The notes below the pieces were generated by a model. It saw only the letters and a program-made list of their open reading frames with translations, was not told where the DNA came from and did not search any database. Source: Lasiosphaeria ovina (taxonomy: Eukaryota > Ascomycota > Sordariomycetes > Sordariales > Lasiosphaeriaceae). From it: 64,000 nt of DNA. Shown here piece after piece: positions 42,217 through 52,250 of this stretch (the stretch's first letter is position 1; every line of letters starts with the position of its first letter). The stretch is from assembly GCA_033439765.1 (NCBI GenBank), contig JAULSN010000011.1:806001-870000 (forward strand), in the 5' to 3' direction. Both the position numbers and the translations under genes were made by a program.

Positions 42217-44369
42217 ATGTCTCACCCCACAGCGGATGTGAAGGCGCAGATGGCCAACACCAACCCAATCGACGACGACGCGGTGTTCACGCCGGCCCCC
42301 GGCCCCTACGTGCTGCCCGCGCCGGGGATGCGGCAGGACGGCCTCCCCGAGCCCAAACCGTGGGCGGCGGTTGCCCCGCCCCCCCCCCCCCCCCCAGCCT
42401 TCTCCCCATATGTAATCGACCATGCCCCCTACCCGCCGCCGCGGGGCCTAAACAAGATGTGGACCGACGAGGTCAAGCGGATCGTGCTCGAGAGCATGTG
42501 CAGGTACATCGACGCCGACCTCCGACCCAAGCACAGGTTCAGCAACCGTGCATACCTCATAACCATAGCGGAAATCGCGAGAGAAGCCGAGGTTGAGATC
42601 ACGACGGAGGAGATCGAGTCGCTCATGCAGGCGCAGCGCAGGAAGTACCGGGCGTCCTTGGAACCAGCGATCTCAACAATGCAAATACAACTAAATATAG
42701 CCAAATCAAATAGGGCCAAAATACCGCTTAAATAAAGCAAATAAAAAAGCTTCATATTTGATTTGCTTTGTTTATTTGCCAATTTTTGGGCCATTTTTTC
42801 CCCAGTTGAGAGCATCGCCGGCAAGTTCCGTCGCCATGAAAATCCGGATTTTCAGGGCCAAAAAACTGCAGTTTCCTAGGAGGTCCTCGAATGCGTAGAT
42901 AAGTGGATTCAATTGAAGATTTTCCGTTGGCGCAGGGCACTTTCCGGTAGGTTCGGCGCCATGGAGAAGTGGATTTTTATAGCGAAAACTCTGTATTTAC
43001 ATGGTAGACTAGGTCTTCCATTCCGGTAAAAATCGACCCAGGCTCTGCGAAGCTCACTTTCTTACACAATTGCAACAATTCCAGCCGATCAATACGATGT
43101 CAGGCCTTCCCTCTGCCTCGCCAGGTTCGAATGCCGCCCCGGCCTTTCCTATTTTCGGCATCGCCGCCGTCCCCGGGAATTACCGACGCTCGCGAGGTCG
43201 CGATGATTCTTCATCCTGGGCACAGGAAGAGGTGGATTGACTTGTATCTTCCGGAAGAATAGGGCGTCAGTATCATGGCCCTAGTCACTACGTTCTTCGA
43301 CTCGCACTACCCCCACATCGAAGTCCCTGCCGCAGCACAAGCCGGTAATCCCGACCGCTCCAACGACTAATTACCTCACGGTTCATAACTACTAGTAGAC
43401 ATTGAGCCCGCCACCGACCGCTCAGAGCTTCAGGAATACCTTCAGGAAGTCGCCAAACCTGTTAATGACATACTGGCTTGGTGGGTTGACAGGAAAGATG
43501 ACTTTCCACGCCTTACGCGCATGGCACTTGACATCCTCTCGATCTCGGCGATGTCAGCCGACTGCGAGAGGCTATTCAGTATGGCCAAATTGGTAATTGG
43601 GCTTCAAAGACACGGACTTCATAGCGATACCATCAACAAGCTGCTCTGCCTGTTGAATTGGCTGCGGGATTCGGTCTTTTGAACTATGGTCTTGGGCATC
43701 ACTGGCTTCCGGCGTCCCGAGACGCAGATTTTTGGTCTTTCGATATTTATTACTATTCTTCAGTGCCGAGTCAAATCAAATCAATTACACAGATTAACTC
43801 AAATTGGCATTTTTGGGCTTCAAATACGGCCTTGTCTGGATCACATAAAGCAAATATAGACCCTGTATCTGGTTTGTTTGCATTGTTGAGAGCGCTGGTT
43901 GGAGCTGGAGAAGGAACACAGGGCGCGCTGGGACGAGAGCCTCCGGCAGTTGATCCTCGAGCCGGCCGAGTGGGACGAGCTGATCGCAGTAAGTTGCACT
44001 TTCTCTCTTGTGGGGTTCATGTTGGCTGACCCTTGCCTTTCCATGCAGAAAAAGAGCGAAATGAGGCAGTTCCGCGGCCGCACGCTCCAGTGGCTCGACG
44101 AGTCCAGAGACCTAGTCGAGCCCAGGGATCTTGCCTGTGCAAACATAATTCCCCCCTTCCCCCCCACTCCCAATCGTTACGCTCCCGGCAGCGAAGCACG
44201 CAAGGGTTTCAAGGTTTCATTAGTACCTGCCTTAGCCTCCACTCCGTCAACCCCCTGGATCCGTTCTCTCGGGATTGTGGGGCGGGTCGTGATTGGTGTG
44301 TCCGCAGCGTGGAATGCTGAGAAGCAACGCCCATGCCAGACCGCCACGCCTGGTGTTGGTGTTGACTGA
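42217..44369 (+). pseudogene. Gene split by a hAT transposon (SANT-like region, unknown function)
   Basis: The 5' part (42217-42664) and 3' part (43898-44369) form one gene interrupted by the hAT-type element at 42665-43897. Removing the element and one copy of its target duplication joins RRKYRASLE to LEKEHRARWDESL in frame. The 5' part has a Pro-rich N-terminus with a poly-Pro run (C-homopolymer near 42380), then a helical region (MWTDEVKRIVLES ... EEIESLMQAQRRKYR) that weakly resembles a Myb/SANT-like DNA-binding fold. After the insertion the helix-rich sequence continues (LILEPAEWDELIA), then a 60-nt intron (43989-44048, GTAAGT/GCAG) and KKSEMRQFRGRTLQWLDESRDLV. The 3' end is uncertain; TGA 44367 is the next stop. 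As it stands, translation runs into the element and ends at 42735. Confidence 0.7.
42665..43897 (+). mobile_element. Degenerate hAT-family transposon inserted in a gene
   Basis: The 1233-bp element has inverted ends beginning CAGCG(A/C)TCTCAACAATGCAAA, one mismatch in the first 20 bases. It is flanked by imperfect 8-bp duplications CTTGGAAC and GTTGGAGC, as hAT elements make. Inside, 43398-43682 encodes the hAT C-terminal dimerisation region: ILAWWVDRKDDFPRLTRMALDILSISAMSADCERLFS is the diagnostic hATC pattern. A short N-terminal frame (ATG 43097) also remains, but the catalytic core between is missing. It is an internally deleted, non-autonomous copy. The mismatches in TSD and ends point to an older insertion. 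Confidence 0.85.
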
Positions 44370-44653
44370 CGCTAGGGCACCGCATTCGCACGCGTGTGTT
44401 GTGTACGACGCAGATGGCAAACACCCACCACTGGGGCCTGTGGGAGGATATATCCCCGTCGTCGCTAGCGTCACCACTCTTTCATTTTGACTTATCGAAG
44501 CCTAATCACCACTCCATCCCTTTACGCTGCATCTACTAGCGAGTCTCTTCTGGTAAAATAGTGTCAAGCCAGGGGCACGCAGAAGCACAAACCCCCAAAT
44601 ATATCCCGTTCATTCATTGAGGGCACGGCACGGCCGCGACCACGAGAAAGAAG
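44370..44653. other. Short intergenic region
   Basis: Nothing is recognised. It separates the split gene from the low-complexity membrane protein gene and should contain the promoter of the latter. Confidence 0.4.
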
Positions 44654-45268
44654 ATGCAGCCCTTCCTGAGCGGCGAGACGACACTCTTCCTCCTCCTCAG
44701 CGTGCTCACCTTCTGCTTCCTGCTCGCGGCCGGCTTCGATGTGCCCCCGCCAAGCGTCGAGGCGCAGCTGCTGCGCGCGGCCATTGCCATTGCCGACGAC
44801 GGGCAATGCCTGGAACTCAGAAACGCGTCTAACAACAAGCAATGGGTTGCGAAAACAGAACCCACAACACGGCCCACCACCACCACCACCACCACCACCA
44901 CCTCATCCAAATCACATCCGCACGTCCGCGTCCTGCAACGCATCAAAACCGCAACTGCAACCGCAAAAGCCACGACAGCCGCCTACGCAGCAGCAGCAGC
45001 CGCCCGCCTCGCCGGCGCCGCCTCCCTCGCGGCCGCCGCGCTGCAGATGCTGCTGCTGCTGCTGCTGCTGCTGCTCCTCCCCGCCGCCCGCGAGCGCTGG
45101 CACTCGCGGTACCTCTCGCACTACCATTACCATGTCCTCGGCCGCGGCGGTCGCGGCTTGGCGGTCGTGGCGCGTGCGAAGAAGCAGGAGGAAAGTCAGC
45201 AGCGCAGGCCGAGGCCGAGGGCGAGGAGTTTCGTTGTTGTTGCTGCTGCTGCTTCCGCGGGGATTTGA
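44654..45268 (+). CDS. Low-complexity membrane protein, hypothetical
   Basis: 204 codons from an ATG in AAGATGC. Residues about 8-27 form a signal peptide or anchor (ETTLFLLLSVLTFCFLLAAGF). The next 40 residues look ordinary (SVEAQLLRAAIAIADDGQC). Then a run of about ten Thr from an (ACC)n tract, an Ala-rich stretch and a poly-Leu run from a (CTG)n tract, which would make a second membrane helix, followed by a basic C-terminus. Much of the frame rests on trinucleotide repeats, so other frames are open too. I do not recognise a family. The signal-like N-terminus supports a gene, but the repeat-driven remainder makes it uncertain. Confidence 0.4.
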   Translation: MQPFLSGETTLFLLLSVLTFCFLLAAGFDVPPPSVEAQLLRAAIAIADDGQCLELRNASNNKQWVAKTEPTTRPTTTTTTTTTSSKSHPHVRVLQRIKTATATAKATTAAYAAAAAARLAGAASLAAAALQMLLLLLLLLLLPAARERWHSRYLSHYHYHVLGRGGRGLAVVARAKKQEESQQRRPRPRARSFVVVAAAASAGI

Positions 45269-46600
45269 AATCTTAATCTCTGGGTCTTGAAGCTGGTCCT
45301 TGAATGGCAATTGGTTGGGGTTTTGTATGATTCACTTATGATTTGTAGTGGGCGGTGTGAACCAGGTCGGTGTGATATTTGTGTCTGTGTTTGTGTCTGT
45401 GAGCGGCGGAAGAGATGTTCTTTCGGCGGGGGGAATGTGTTGATTAGGAGTTAATATCGGGCCTGTTTATTTTGTTAGGTTAGTTTTTGGTTGGAGCCGG
45501 CGTTAGGCGGTGGTCGTGGTGGTGTGGTCGTGGTGGTGGTTTGGTGGGAAAAGGCGTCATTTTGGTTGTCCTCAGGTCTCGAGGTACTGTACTTGTTTTT
45601 GTTTTGTGGGTGTAGTTATGTACGATTGGCAGTTCTTCTTGTCTCTGCATTGCTGGTGGTCTGGGCTTTTCTTGTTCTCTTTCCCCTCCCTGAGTCTCTT
45701 TCAGCTTGAAGCGAAATCCCAGATAATGTCTATTCGCATTGGTCCATTGCCTGGATAGTATTTTGAGTCGCCAGTTGCGCCTCCGGTTGTGGTGTTGTTG
45801 CGTGCTGATTGCTCTTTGAGAGCGAGAAGAAACGAAGTTAGTGGAATGAGCCATTTTCCTTTTAGGCAGGTTGTTGGCTTACGTTGACTCGAGTTCTCCT
45901 TTGCTGGCTCTTCCTCAGGACCATACAGTGGTTAGGCCATTAACAGTTATCACCAATGTGAAAATGGATATCAGTTAACGCAGCTGCTAATCCCAAGTTA
46001 GCCGTTAGAGGGCAGCCTAGTTAATACGAGGCATAAAAAGTTATCTTGAGCATCCTACTCTCAGACAGAAAATGTCGGCAGTCTTCTCCTCTGGAACACG
46101 AAACAACCTGTTAGTCCTCAAGAGTCCACTAGCCAGTTCCCCGTTGGCACTCTTAGACGTGCAGTTCTGTGAAACGTTAGCTCAGACCAGCCCAAGACGT
46201 CTCTTCCAACCACGAGCACGGTGTTCTGTTTCTATTTGTAAATGTTTTTGTTTGTTCTCTTCCTATGAACGTGCTGGATTCCGCCAGCCAGCCACCCCCC
46301 GATATTGTTTATATGACATGTATATATATATGTGTGGGCGTGTGTGTGCGATGCGCCTCTTATATGCTACCAGTTTCGCCTGGGCACCACCGAGTCAAAA
46401 GCAACTCAGGTTCAAACACTCTTTAGAAACAATTACACCACCGCCCCTCCCCCACCCCCACCCCCATCCCAAAAGAAAAATAAAACACCTGGCTCCGGGT
46501 CGTCGTGGGCCACATTATGTCCGGCAAGAAAAAGAAGAAGAAGAAGAAGAAGAAATATATAAAAAGGATACAAAAGGGGTTTTAAAAGGCTCGAGCCGTG
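45269..46600. other. Intergenic region with simple repeats
   Basis: GT-rich stretches (GTGGTGGT near 45510-45540), a TATATATA run near 46320, a C-run near 46445-46470 and an (AGA)n run near 46528-46555 are present. No gene is recognised; the frames on either strand are driven by these repeats. Confidence 0.55.
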
Positions 46601-47538
46601 TCATGTTTGCAGGACGGCGTACTCGTAGCCGGCCGTGGCCGTTTTGTAATAGACAAACTCCTTGAGGTAGCACGAGGGCGTGGAGTTGAAAACGACGGCG
46701 ACGCACTTGGCCTGCTGAGCGCACGCGTCGATGCATGACGCCATGTTGAGGAAGGTGCCCTTCGCCAGGCCCAGGTCGCCGTCGCCGTCGTTGAGCATCC
46801 AGTCGCACGTCTTGAGGAACGTCTTGGGCGCGCTCCCCTTCGTCGACGTGTACGTGGTCCCGTTGGCTGCGGGACACTCGAGCGTCACTTGGCCTGACGG
46901 CGTGTTGACCGTCGTGGTTGTCGCTGCCGTGCCGCTGGTTCCCGTCCCTCCCGACCCGCCGCCTGATGTGGCGTCTGTGGCATATGCGCTGTGGGGGTCA
47001 TGTGTGTCAGTTTGGGAAGCCCATGTTCAAGTCAACGAGCGATGGGGCCAGGCTCCAACCTCCTCCTCATCGATGACGACGGGGGGAGGTATCTGCGAGG
47101 GGGGTACCGGAGCCGAGGGGGGTACCGGAGCCGAGGACCGGAGCCGAAGACGGGAGCCGGACGACAGGTGAAGCTGGAAACTCACCTCGCAAGCGACGCT
47201 ATCTTAATCTTCCCCGAGGCGACGGCGCCGAGAATGCCGGCGAGCACGACGATTATTATGGCGGCCACGACAACGACCCAGACGATGGGCCGCTTCCATA
47301 ACAGGGCCGCCCGGTGCCGGCGCTTCTCGATGGGATGTAAGCCGGTGTCCCATTCGCGGCCGTTGGGTTGTGATGCGCGACTGGCGATGGGCGCTTGGGA
47401 GGCGGGGCTATCATGATGGACTTGTGGTGGAGGCGTGGGCGCAAGCTCGGGGTAGATCTTTGATGCCTCTTCGTTTAGGATCAGGCCGTCATGGTACCGG
47501 GGCGGAGGCGGCGACTGCGGCGAGCGTTTGGAGCTCAT
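46601..47538 (-). CDS. Type II membrane protein with Cys-rich ectodomain
   Basis: Exons 47538-47186 and 46988-46601 (GTGAG donor, CCACAG acceptor, phase 2) give 246 residues. The cytoplasmic N-terminus (1-82) is Pro-rich, followed by a basic stop (KRRHRAALLWKR) and one membrane helix at about 83-106 (PIVWVVVVAAIIIVVLAGILGAVA). The outer part has a Ser/Thr/Gly linker, then a compact domain with six Cys (ECPAANG, KTCDW, SCIDACAQQAKC, SCYLKE) in the spacing of PAN/Apple-like modules found in fungal surface proteins. Such modules bind protein or carbohydrate. No signal peptide, consistent with type II topology. The 197-nt intron contains a minisatellite (47097-47160). The start ATG is the first in frame; upstream codons lack a coding pattern. 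Confidence 0.8.
47097..47160. repeat. Intronic GGGTACCGGAGCCGAG minisatellite
   Basis: Two good and two shortened copies of GAGGGGGGTACCGGAGCC follow each other inside the intron of the type II membrane protein gene. Length variation here would not change the protein. Confidence 0.7.
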
Positions 47539-49593
47539 TTTCCTTCTCTGCGCCCGCGGCTTTACGCTCCCGAAAGAGCGTGGGAAAGGGCAGTCGGTGA
47601 CAAGGCGAAGCAAAGCAAGCCTAGCCGATCAAAAACAAAATAAAATAACAATAATATTGGTGGGCAGAAAAGGAGAAAGGAAACTCCACGGCGAGTGGTG
47701 TGTGAGAGAGAGGGGACGCAGATAGGAACCGGCGAATGGAAATCGTGGCGCTCAAAGCCTCTTCGCTTCCCCCCCCCCAGATTGAACCCGCCATCCCGTC
47801 ATTCCGGCATGTTGGGAGTTCAGAGCTTGGTCTGATTCTGTCGTGGTGCGGCGCAGCGACGTGCAGCTTTGCCTGTTCTGGCCTGGACCGTTGGGGGTCG
47901 GATGGACAAAGTGGACGGCAGGAGCCTGCGATTGGCCTGCGATTGGCTTGGGGCAGGAAACAAGTTGCAACATCCGCGCGACCAGGTGCAAGAACGACCA
48001 GGTAGATGCTGTGCCGTGGGCGCCCTAGTCTGTTCTCAGGCAGCTGTCAACTAGCCCTGCAAGAGTTTGTTTCGCCGAGACCTGGCGGAGGGGAAGGAAA
48101 GTTGGGAAGGTGCCAATCACGGTGGCTGCGCTGGCTCCACAAGATCCTTCTGGGGCGGGAAAGGCAACCCTGGAGTCTTGCTAACAGCGCAAGCGCCCTC
48201 GCCAGCTTCTGGCGACCGTAACATCGGCTTACCGTATTTGCCGAAGGGCTCGCTGCAGTCCTGAATCTGCACCCTCCGACGATCCACCGTGGGATGGGGG
48301 GGCAGTCCGAGCAAGCAAGAGCATGGCGTGCGTGCGTCGCGTCGTGCAACCTGAGCAAAGGATATTTTAAGAAAGGTTTCCAGAAGAGGCGCTCCAATCG
48401 ATCCAGGCGTTCCTGATGCGGAGCAAGCCACGAGCGCCACCAGATGGCCAGCACGTGCCATGGGCCGATAAGATATTCGGTAATGTGAAAATCAATTGAC
48501 GTCTCGGATGTCGTCGCTTCCTTGCTCGCTCGTTCAGTAATACATCCGCGTATATCGCCAGCTGCACCCATCCGCTCTCACTCCTCTTTCTTACCTACAT
48601 AGTAGGTTGGTGATAGCGGTGCATGTGCGTTTAGGCGGCCGCAATCGGCTGACAGCCAGGCATTCCCCGCTAATTCCGCCGTGGCGACTGGCCACCCGTT
48701 CGTGCCGTGAGTGGTTGCCGACCATCTCAGCACCTCAAGTCGACTGCACGGCACCGTTAAACGCGCCTTCATCTGCTTCAGCAAACTTCCTCGTATTTAT
48801 CAAGCTGGTTTTGGAGGATTGCAATTGCGAAACAGAACGAGGTTCGCGCCGCTCCCTTCCACGCGTTGGTTGCGGTCCGAATCCAATGCATGATCCATGG
48901 CATCCATGGGATGTTGAACACGCTGATGGAGCTAAGACCTATGAGGTAAGCTACCGCAAGGTAGCGCTTGATGTGGGTTCGTCATTTTAGATCTCACTCA
49001 TTTTTCCCCCAAAAAAGGGGGGGAGCATGGGGCGGGCCAAGGGCCTAATGTCCGATGGTGAGAGGGCGACAAATCCTTGTCAGCTCTTTACTTTATCTCA
49101 GACGCGGGGTTAAGCCAACAGACGCTGTTGGACAGTTGTTGGAAGAGAGAAAGGGTCGGGTCTTGGGTAAGTCAGGTTGTTATCTCAAAAGACTGCCCCC
49201 AATGGACTCTTGGTGACTTGCTGCCTCTTATTAATATCTGACTGCTCCAGATTATTCCCAATTCCGCACCCATCACAGCAACTTCCTCCTTCATAACCCC
49301 GCCGAGATTGAGTCAAATTCCCCCATCAACCTAATTACTCCTTCGACTCGTAGTCTCCTTACCAGGGCTAAGGCAGGTACGGCAGGTACGGCGGTACGGG
49401 TTAGACTTAACCTTTTCTGCTTCGCCTTAGTCAGTGGAGCGTTTCTTCTGATCCTTTGGATGCAAAGGCGGGAGTCCCACAAATGCTGCGGGTTTCGCGG
49501 ATTCCGCAACGACTCAGCCCCAATCAAGCCAGCAAAGCCACAACACAGCACTTGACAATGTGACGGGCCTCAAGTTTCTTGTTCGGTTTGGGT
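47539..49593. other. Intergenic region
   Basis: About 2 kb without a recognisable gene. The minus-strand frame at 48047-48571 has no domain and no codon bias. The left end must hold the promoter of the minus-strand type II membrane protein; the right end is the 3' flank of the epoxide hydrolase gene. A short GGTACGGCAG duplication lies near 49378. Confidence 0.5.
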
Positions 49594-51092
49594 TTAGAGC
49601 TCAATCTTTGTCTTGACAATAGCAACAAAGTCCTCGAGATCCTGCAAAAACGCAACGGGCTGTTCGAGGGCTGCGAGATGTCCGCCCTGAAAGTCGTTTC
49701 CACCAGCCACGTCAGCAACTCCCAACATGTCCGGGGTACAAGGCCAAAATTCGGAAACGAAATTCGGGAAAAAATTCGGAAAAAAGAAAACACTGCTCAC
49801 CGCCTCATGAGCCTTGAAGAAGACCAAGTTGTCGGGGAACCAATGCTCGACCCACGACTGTGCAGCCGCCAGCACCTCGCGCGGGTACCACGAGTAGCCA
49901 AGTGGCTTGGTCTTAATGGCGAGCGGCGACGGCAGCCTCTCGCTGTGCGTATCCCGTAGAAACGGAGCCCACACCGCGCGATACGACCACAACCCGCTGC
50001 CGTACGACTTGGTGTGCCAGTACCACGAGACCTGCTCGAGGATGGTGGCCAGGGGTGCACCGTCGACGGCGTCCGTGTACATGGAGCCGATCCTGTTTCG
50101 TTTCTCTGATGTCAGCCGCCATGATCGTTATTCGGCAAGAGGAGACCAGCATTTCACCCACCATTCCAACATTGCGACCGGGTTCGACATCAGCACCAGC
50201 GAGATGAGCCCCGGCCGCGTGCCTTGCTCGAGCATGTACCCCGTGCCCGAATCGATGAACCCCTGCGCACCAGCGAGCGTGGCGTTCTCGGCGGGGTTGA
50301 CCGGCAGGTTTGCCACTGCTGCCTTCTCTGACGGGGTGAGGATGAAGTTGTTAACTGCAGTAAGTCAATACCATTCCATTTTTACATGAAAGGATCTAGG
50401 CCGTTGGGGGACTGTGGCGCCATACAGTGGACAGCCTTGCACTCGTCGTGGACAGCACCGAGCGCAGCCGTCAAGCCGGAGCCGACATCTCCGCCCTGTG
50501 CGACGTACGCATTGAAGCTGAGGCCCTTCATAAGCTCGTTGAGGGCCTCGGCCGCCGAGTAGAAGTTGAGCTCTGTCGTAGTGGCGTTACTGCGGGTCGA
50601 GAGGCCGTAGTCGGGGATGGACGGGGCGACGACGTGGTACGGCAGCGTGTCGGGCGTGTACTTTGCGGCCAGCAGCTCCAGGACGGCGACATAGTCGAGC
50701 CACGAGCTGGGCCAGCCGTGTGACAGGATCACGGGCACGGCGTCGGCCCGCCGCGAGAACAGCGCCGCGAAGTGCAGGTCGAACACCTGGCCGTCCGACG
50801 GCGCCGTCACGTCCATCTTGAACTGCGGGATCGTGTTCCAGTGCGCCTCGCGCGCCCGCCAGTCGAAGTCGCTGGCCCACACGCCCGCCGCGTCGGCCAG
50901 CCAGTCCCGCGACGCCCCGAACGCGTGGTCTGGGCTGTCGCTGGCGTTATGCGTGTTGTAGAAGGACGGCGCTGCCACGACGGCCGTCTCGATGAGGACT
51001 GAGAGCTTGTCGAGCTCGGGCTGCGGGACGTGCAGAGTGAATGGCACCGGCGTGCCCGGGATGCCGAGCGGCACGACTCCAAAGCCATCCAT
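49594..51092 (-). CDS. Epoxide hydrolase (microsomal type, EHN plus alpha/beta hydrolase)
   Basis: Expected to hydrolyse epoxides to diols. Exons: 51092-about 50386, 50354-50162, 50092-49801 and 49686-49594. The EHN-type N-terminus is followed by the oxyanion motif LSHGWPSSW, the nucleophile Asp in QGGDVGSG, and the catalytic His in GGHLAALEQP encoded by the last exon. Junctions 2-3 (MLEW-IGSMYTDA) and 3-4 (KAHEA-GGHLAALE) keep frame. Junction 1-2 does not: the best donor (ATGTAAAA) leaves two bases while exon 2 needs one. So either another donor is used (T|GTATGG upstream) or there is an indel near 50386. Without a fix the product would stop after DPFM, lacking the catalytic His. Family members are ER-bound or soluble; no clear membrane anchor is seen here. 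Confidence 0.82.
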
Positions 51093-52250
51093 CTTGCGGT
51101 TGCGCTGCGGTTTTCGGGCGGTGTCCTCGGAAGATGATGCTGCTGCTGCTACTGATGTCCGAAAGTCCTTATTTTGGCGAGAAAGCTTCCGTCGGGAGAA
51201 AAGGGGTATTTATGTATGCAGATGCGAATGACAAGCCGTCGTCACGGTGCACGTGCACCGCTCCTCGCTCGCGCGGGGCTTTCCAATTCGGGCATGGCCC
51301 ACGGTGTTCGGTTGTCGTCGCGACACGATAATCCTGCAACGGAGCGATATTTTCCGGCCAGACGCAGTGCGTTATGACGGACCACCCACAGAGCCGCGGC
51401 TCCGTTGGTAAGCGGGACGGACGGAGCGCGGAGGAGCTGTGTTGATTTGTCAGAAACCGAAACAAACCCGCCCGTGGGATGACGCCAAGGCTGGCCGTGG
51501 TGAATAGGGGCTCGCACTCGTGACGCTGCTAGTGCTGCCTGTGAAGTTAGATTGCAACAAATACCGAATTCATCATCATGCTGATGGCAGACGATGAATG
51601 AATGGATATAAGCTGAGTAATTGATATCGAGGTCGTGGATTTCAGTCCAGTCTGCAAGAGCCCTGCTTGGTGTGGTCTATGTGCCAACACTGAGCCACAG
51701 AGCAGTCTCACGTCCTGTGTCGGGAGGCTTCTTTTCATCGGCGGTAGTTTCGAGCTCTCATATATCGGTAGGAAGGGGTAGGGATTGAGCAAACACCAGT
51801 GACTAGGGTCGGTGTCGCGCGTGATAATTATCTATGATTTTCGTCCAAACAAACACTAATTACCCAAAACAGGGTTGGGTGTCGCGCGTGATGTCCGTGA
51901 TTTCCGTCCAGTTCTCGAAGGCACGGTCGTGTGCTTACCCCCGCAGCATCCGAGCTGCCGTGGTGGTGTGACTCTCGATTGGTAACGCCCACCCCTTTTA
52001 CACAGTGATCACTAATATCGCCGTTGTCCCGGAACCCTTGGAATGGTTTCTGAATGCGTCCGATGGGGCCGGAAACGACGTCGAAGCCATCTTTTTTGCT
52101 GTACCGCGGCAAATGCCCGTGTTCACTTTTAGTGTGTACCTAATGGTGGATATAAGCCATCTATTATTTCACTTTGGTGAATAGGTCTAACTGTAGAAGT
52201 CCCTCTTTAAGCAGAGCCTCCTTGAGTAGACGAGATGTTAAATGTTTATT
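51093..52250. other. Intergenic region
   Basis: Promoter of the epoxide hydrolase gene lies at the left end. A diverged direct repeat is present: GTCGGTGTCGCGCGTGATAAT near 51809 and GTTGGGTGTCGCGCGTGATGTC near 51871 both precede a segment on TTTCCGTCCA. Likewise GTATGTACTTAGTGGTAAGTATAAGCCA (about 52253) resembles GTGTACCTAATGGTGGATATAAGCCA (about 52134). These suggest local duplications. No gene is seen. Confidence 0.5.

Noticed and set aside
42124..42423. Minus-strand frame with a KDD repeat and Gly-rich stretch
   Set aside because: It is produced by the 42-bp tandem repeat and the opposite strand of the poly-Pro codons, with no independent coding evidence.
48047..48571. 174-codon minus-strand frame
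   Set aside because: No domain, no codon bias, and no neighbouring exons; overlapping frames are open on the other strand.
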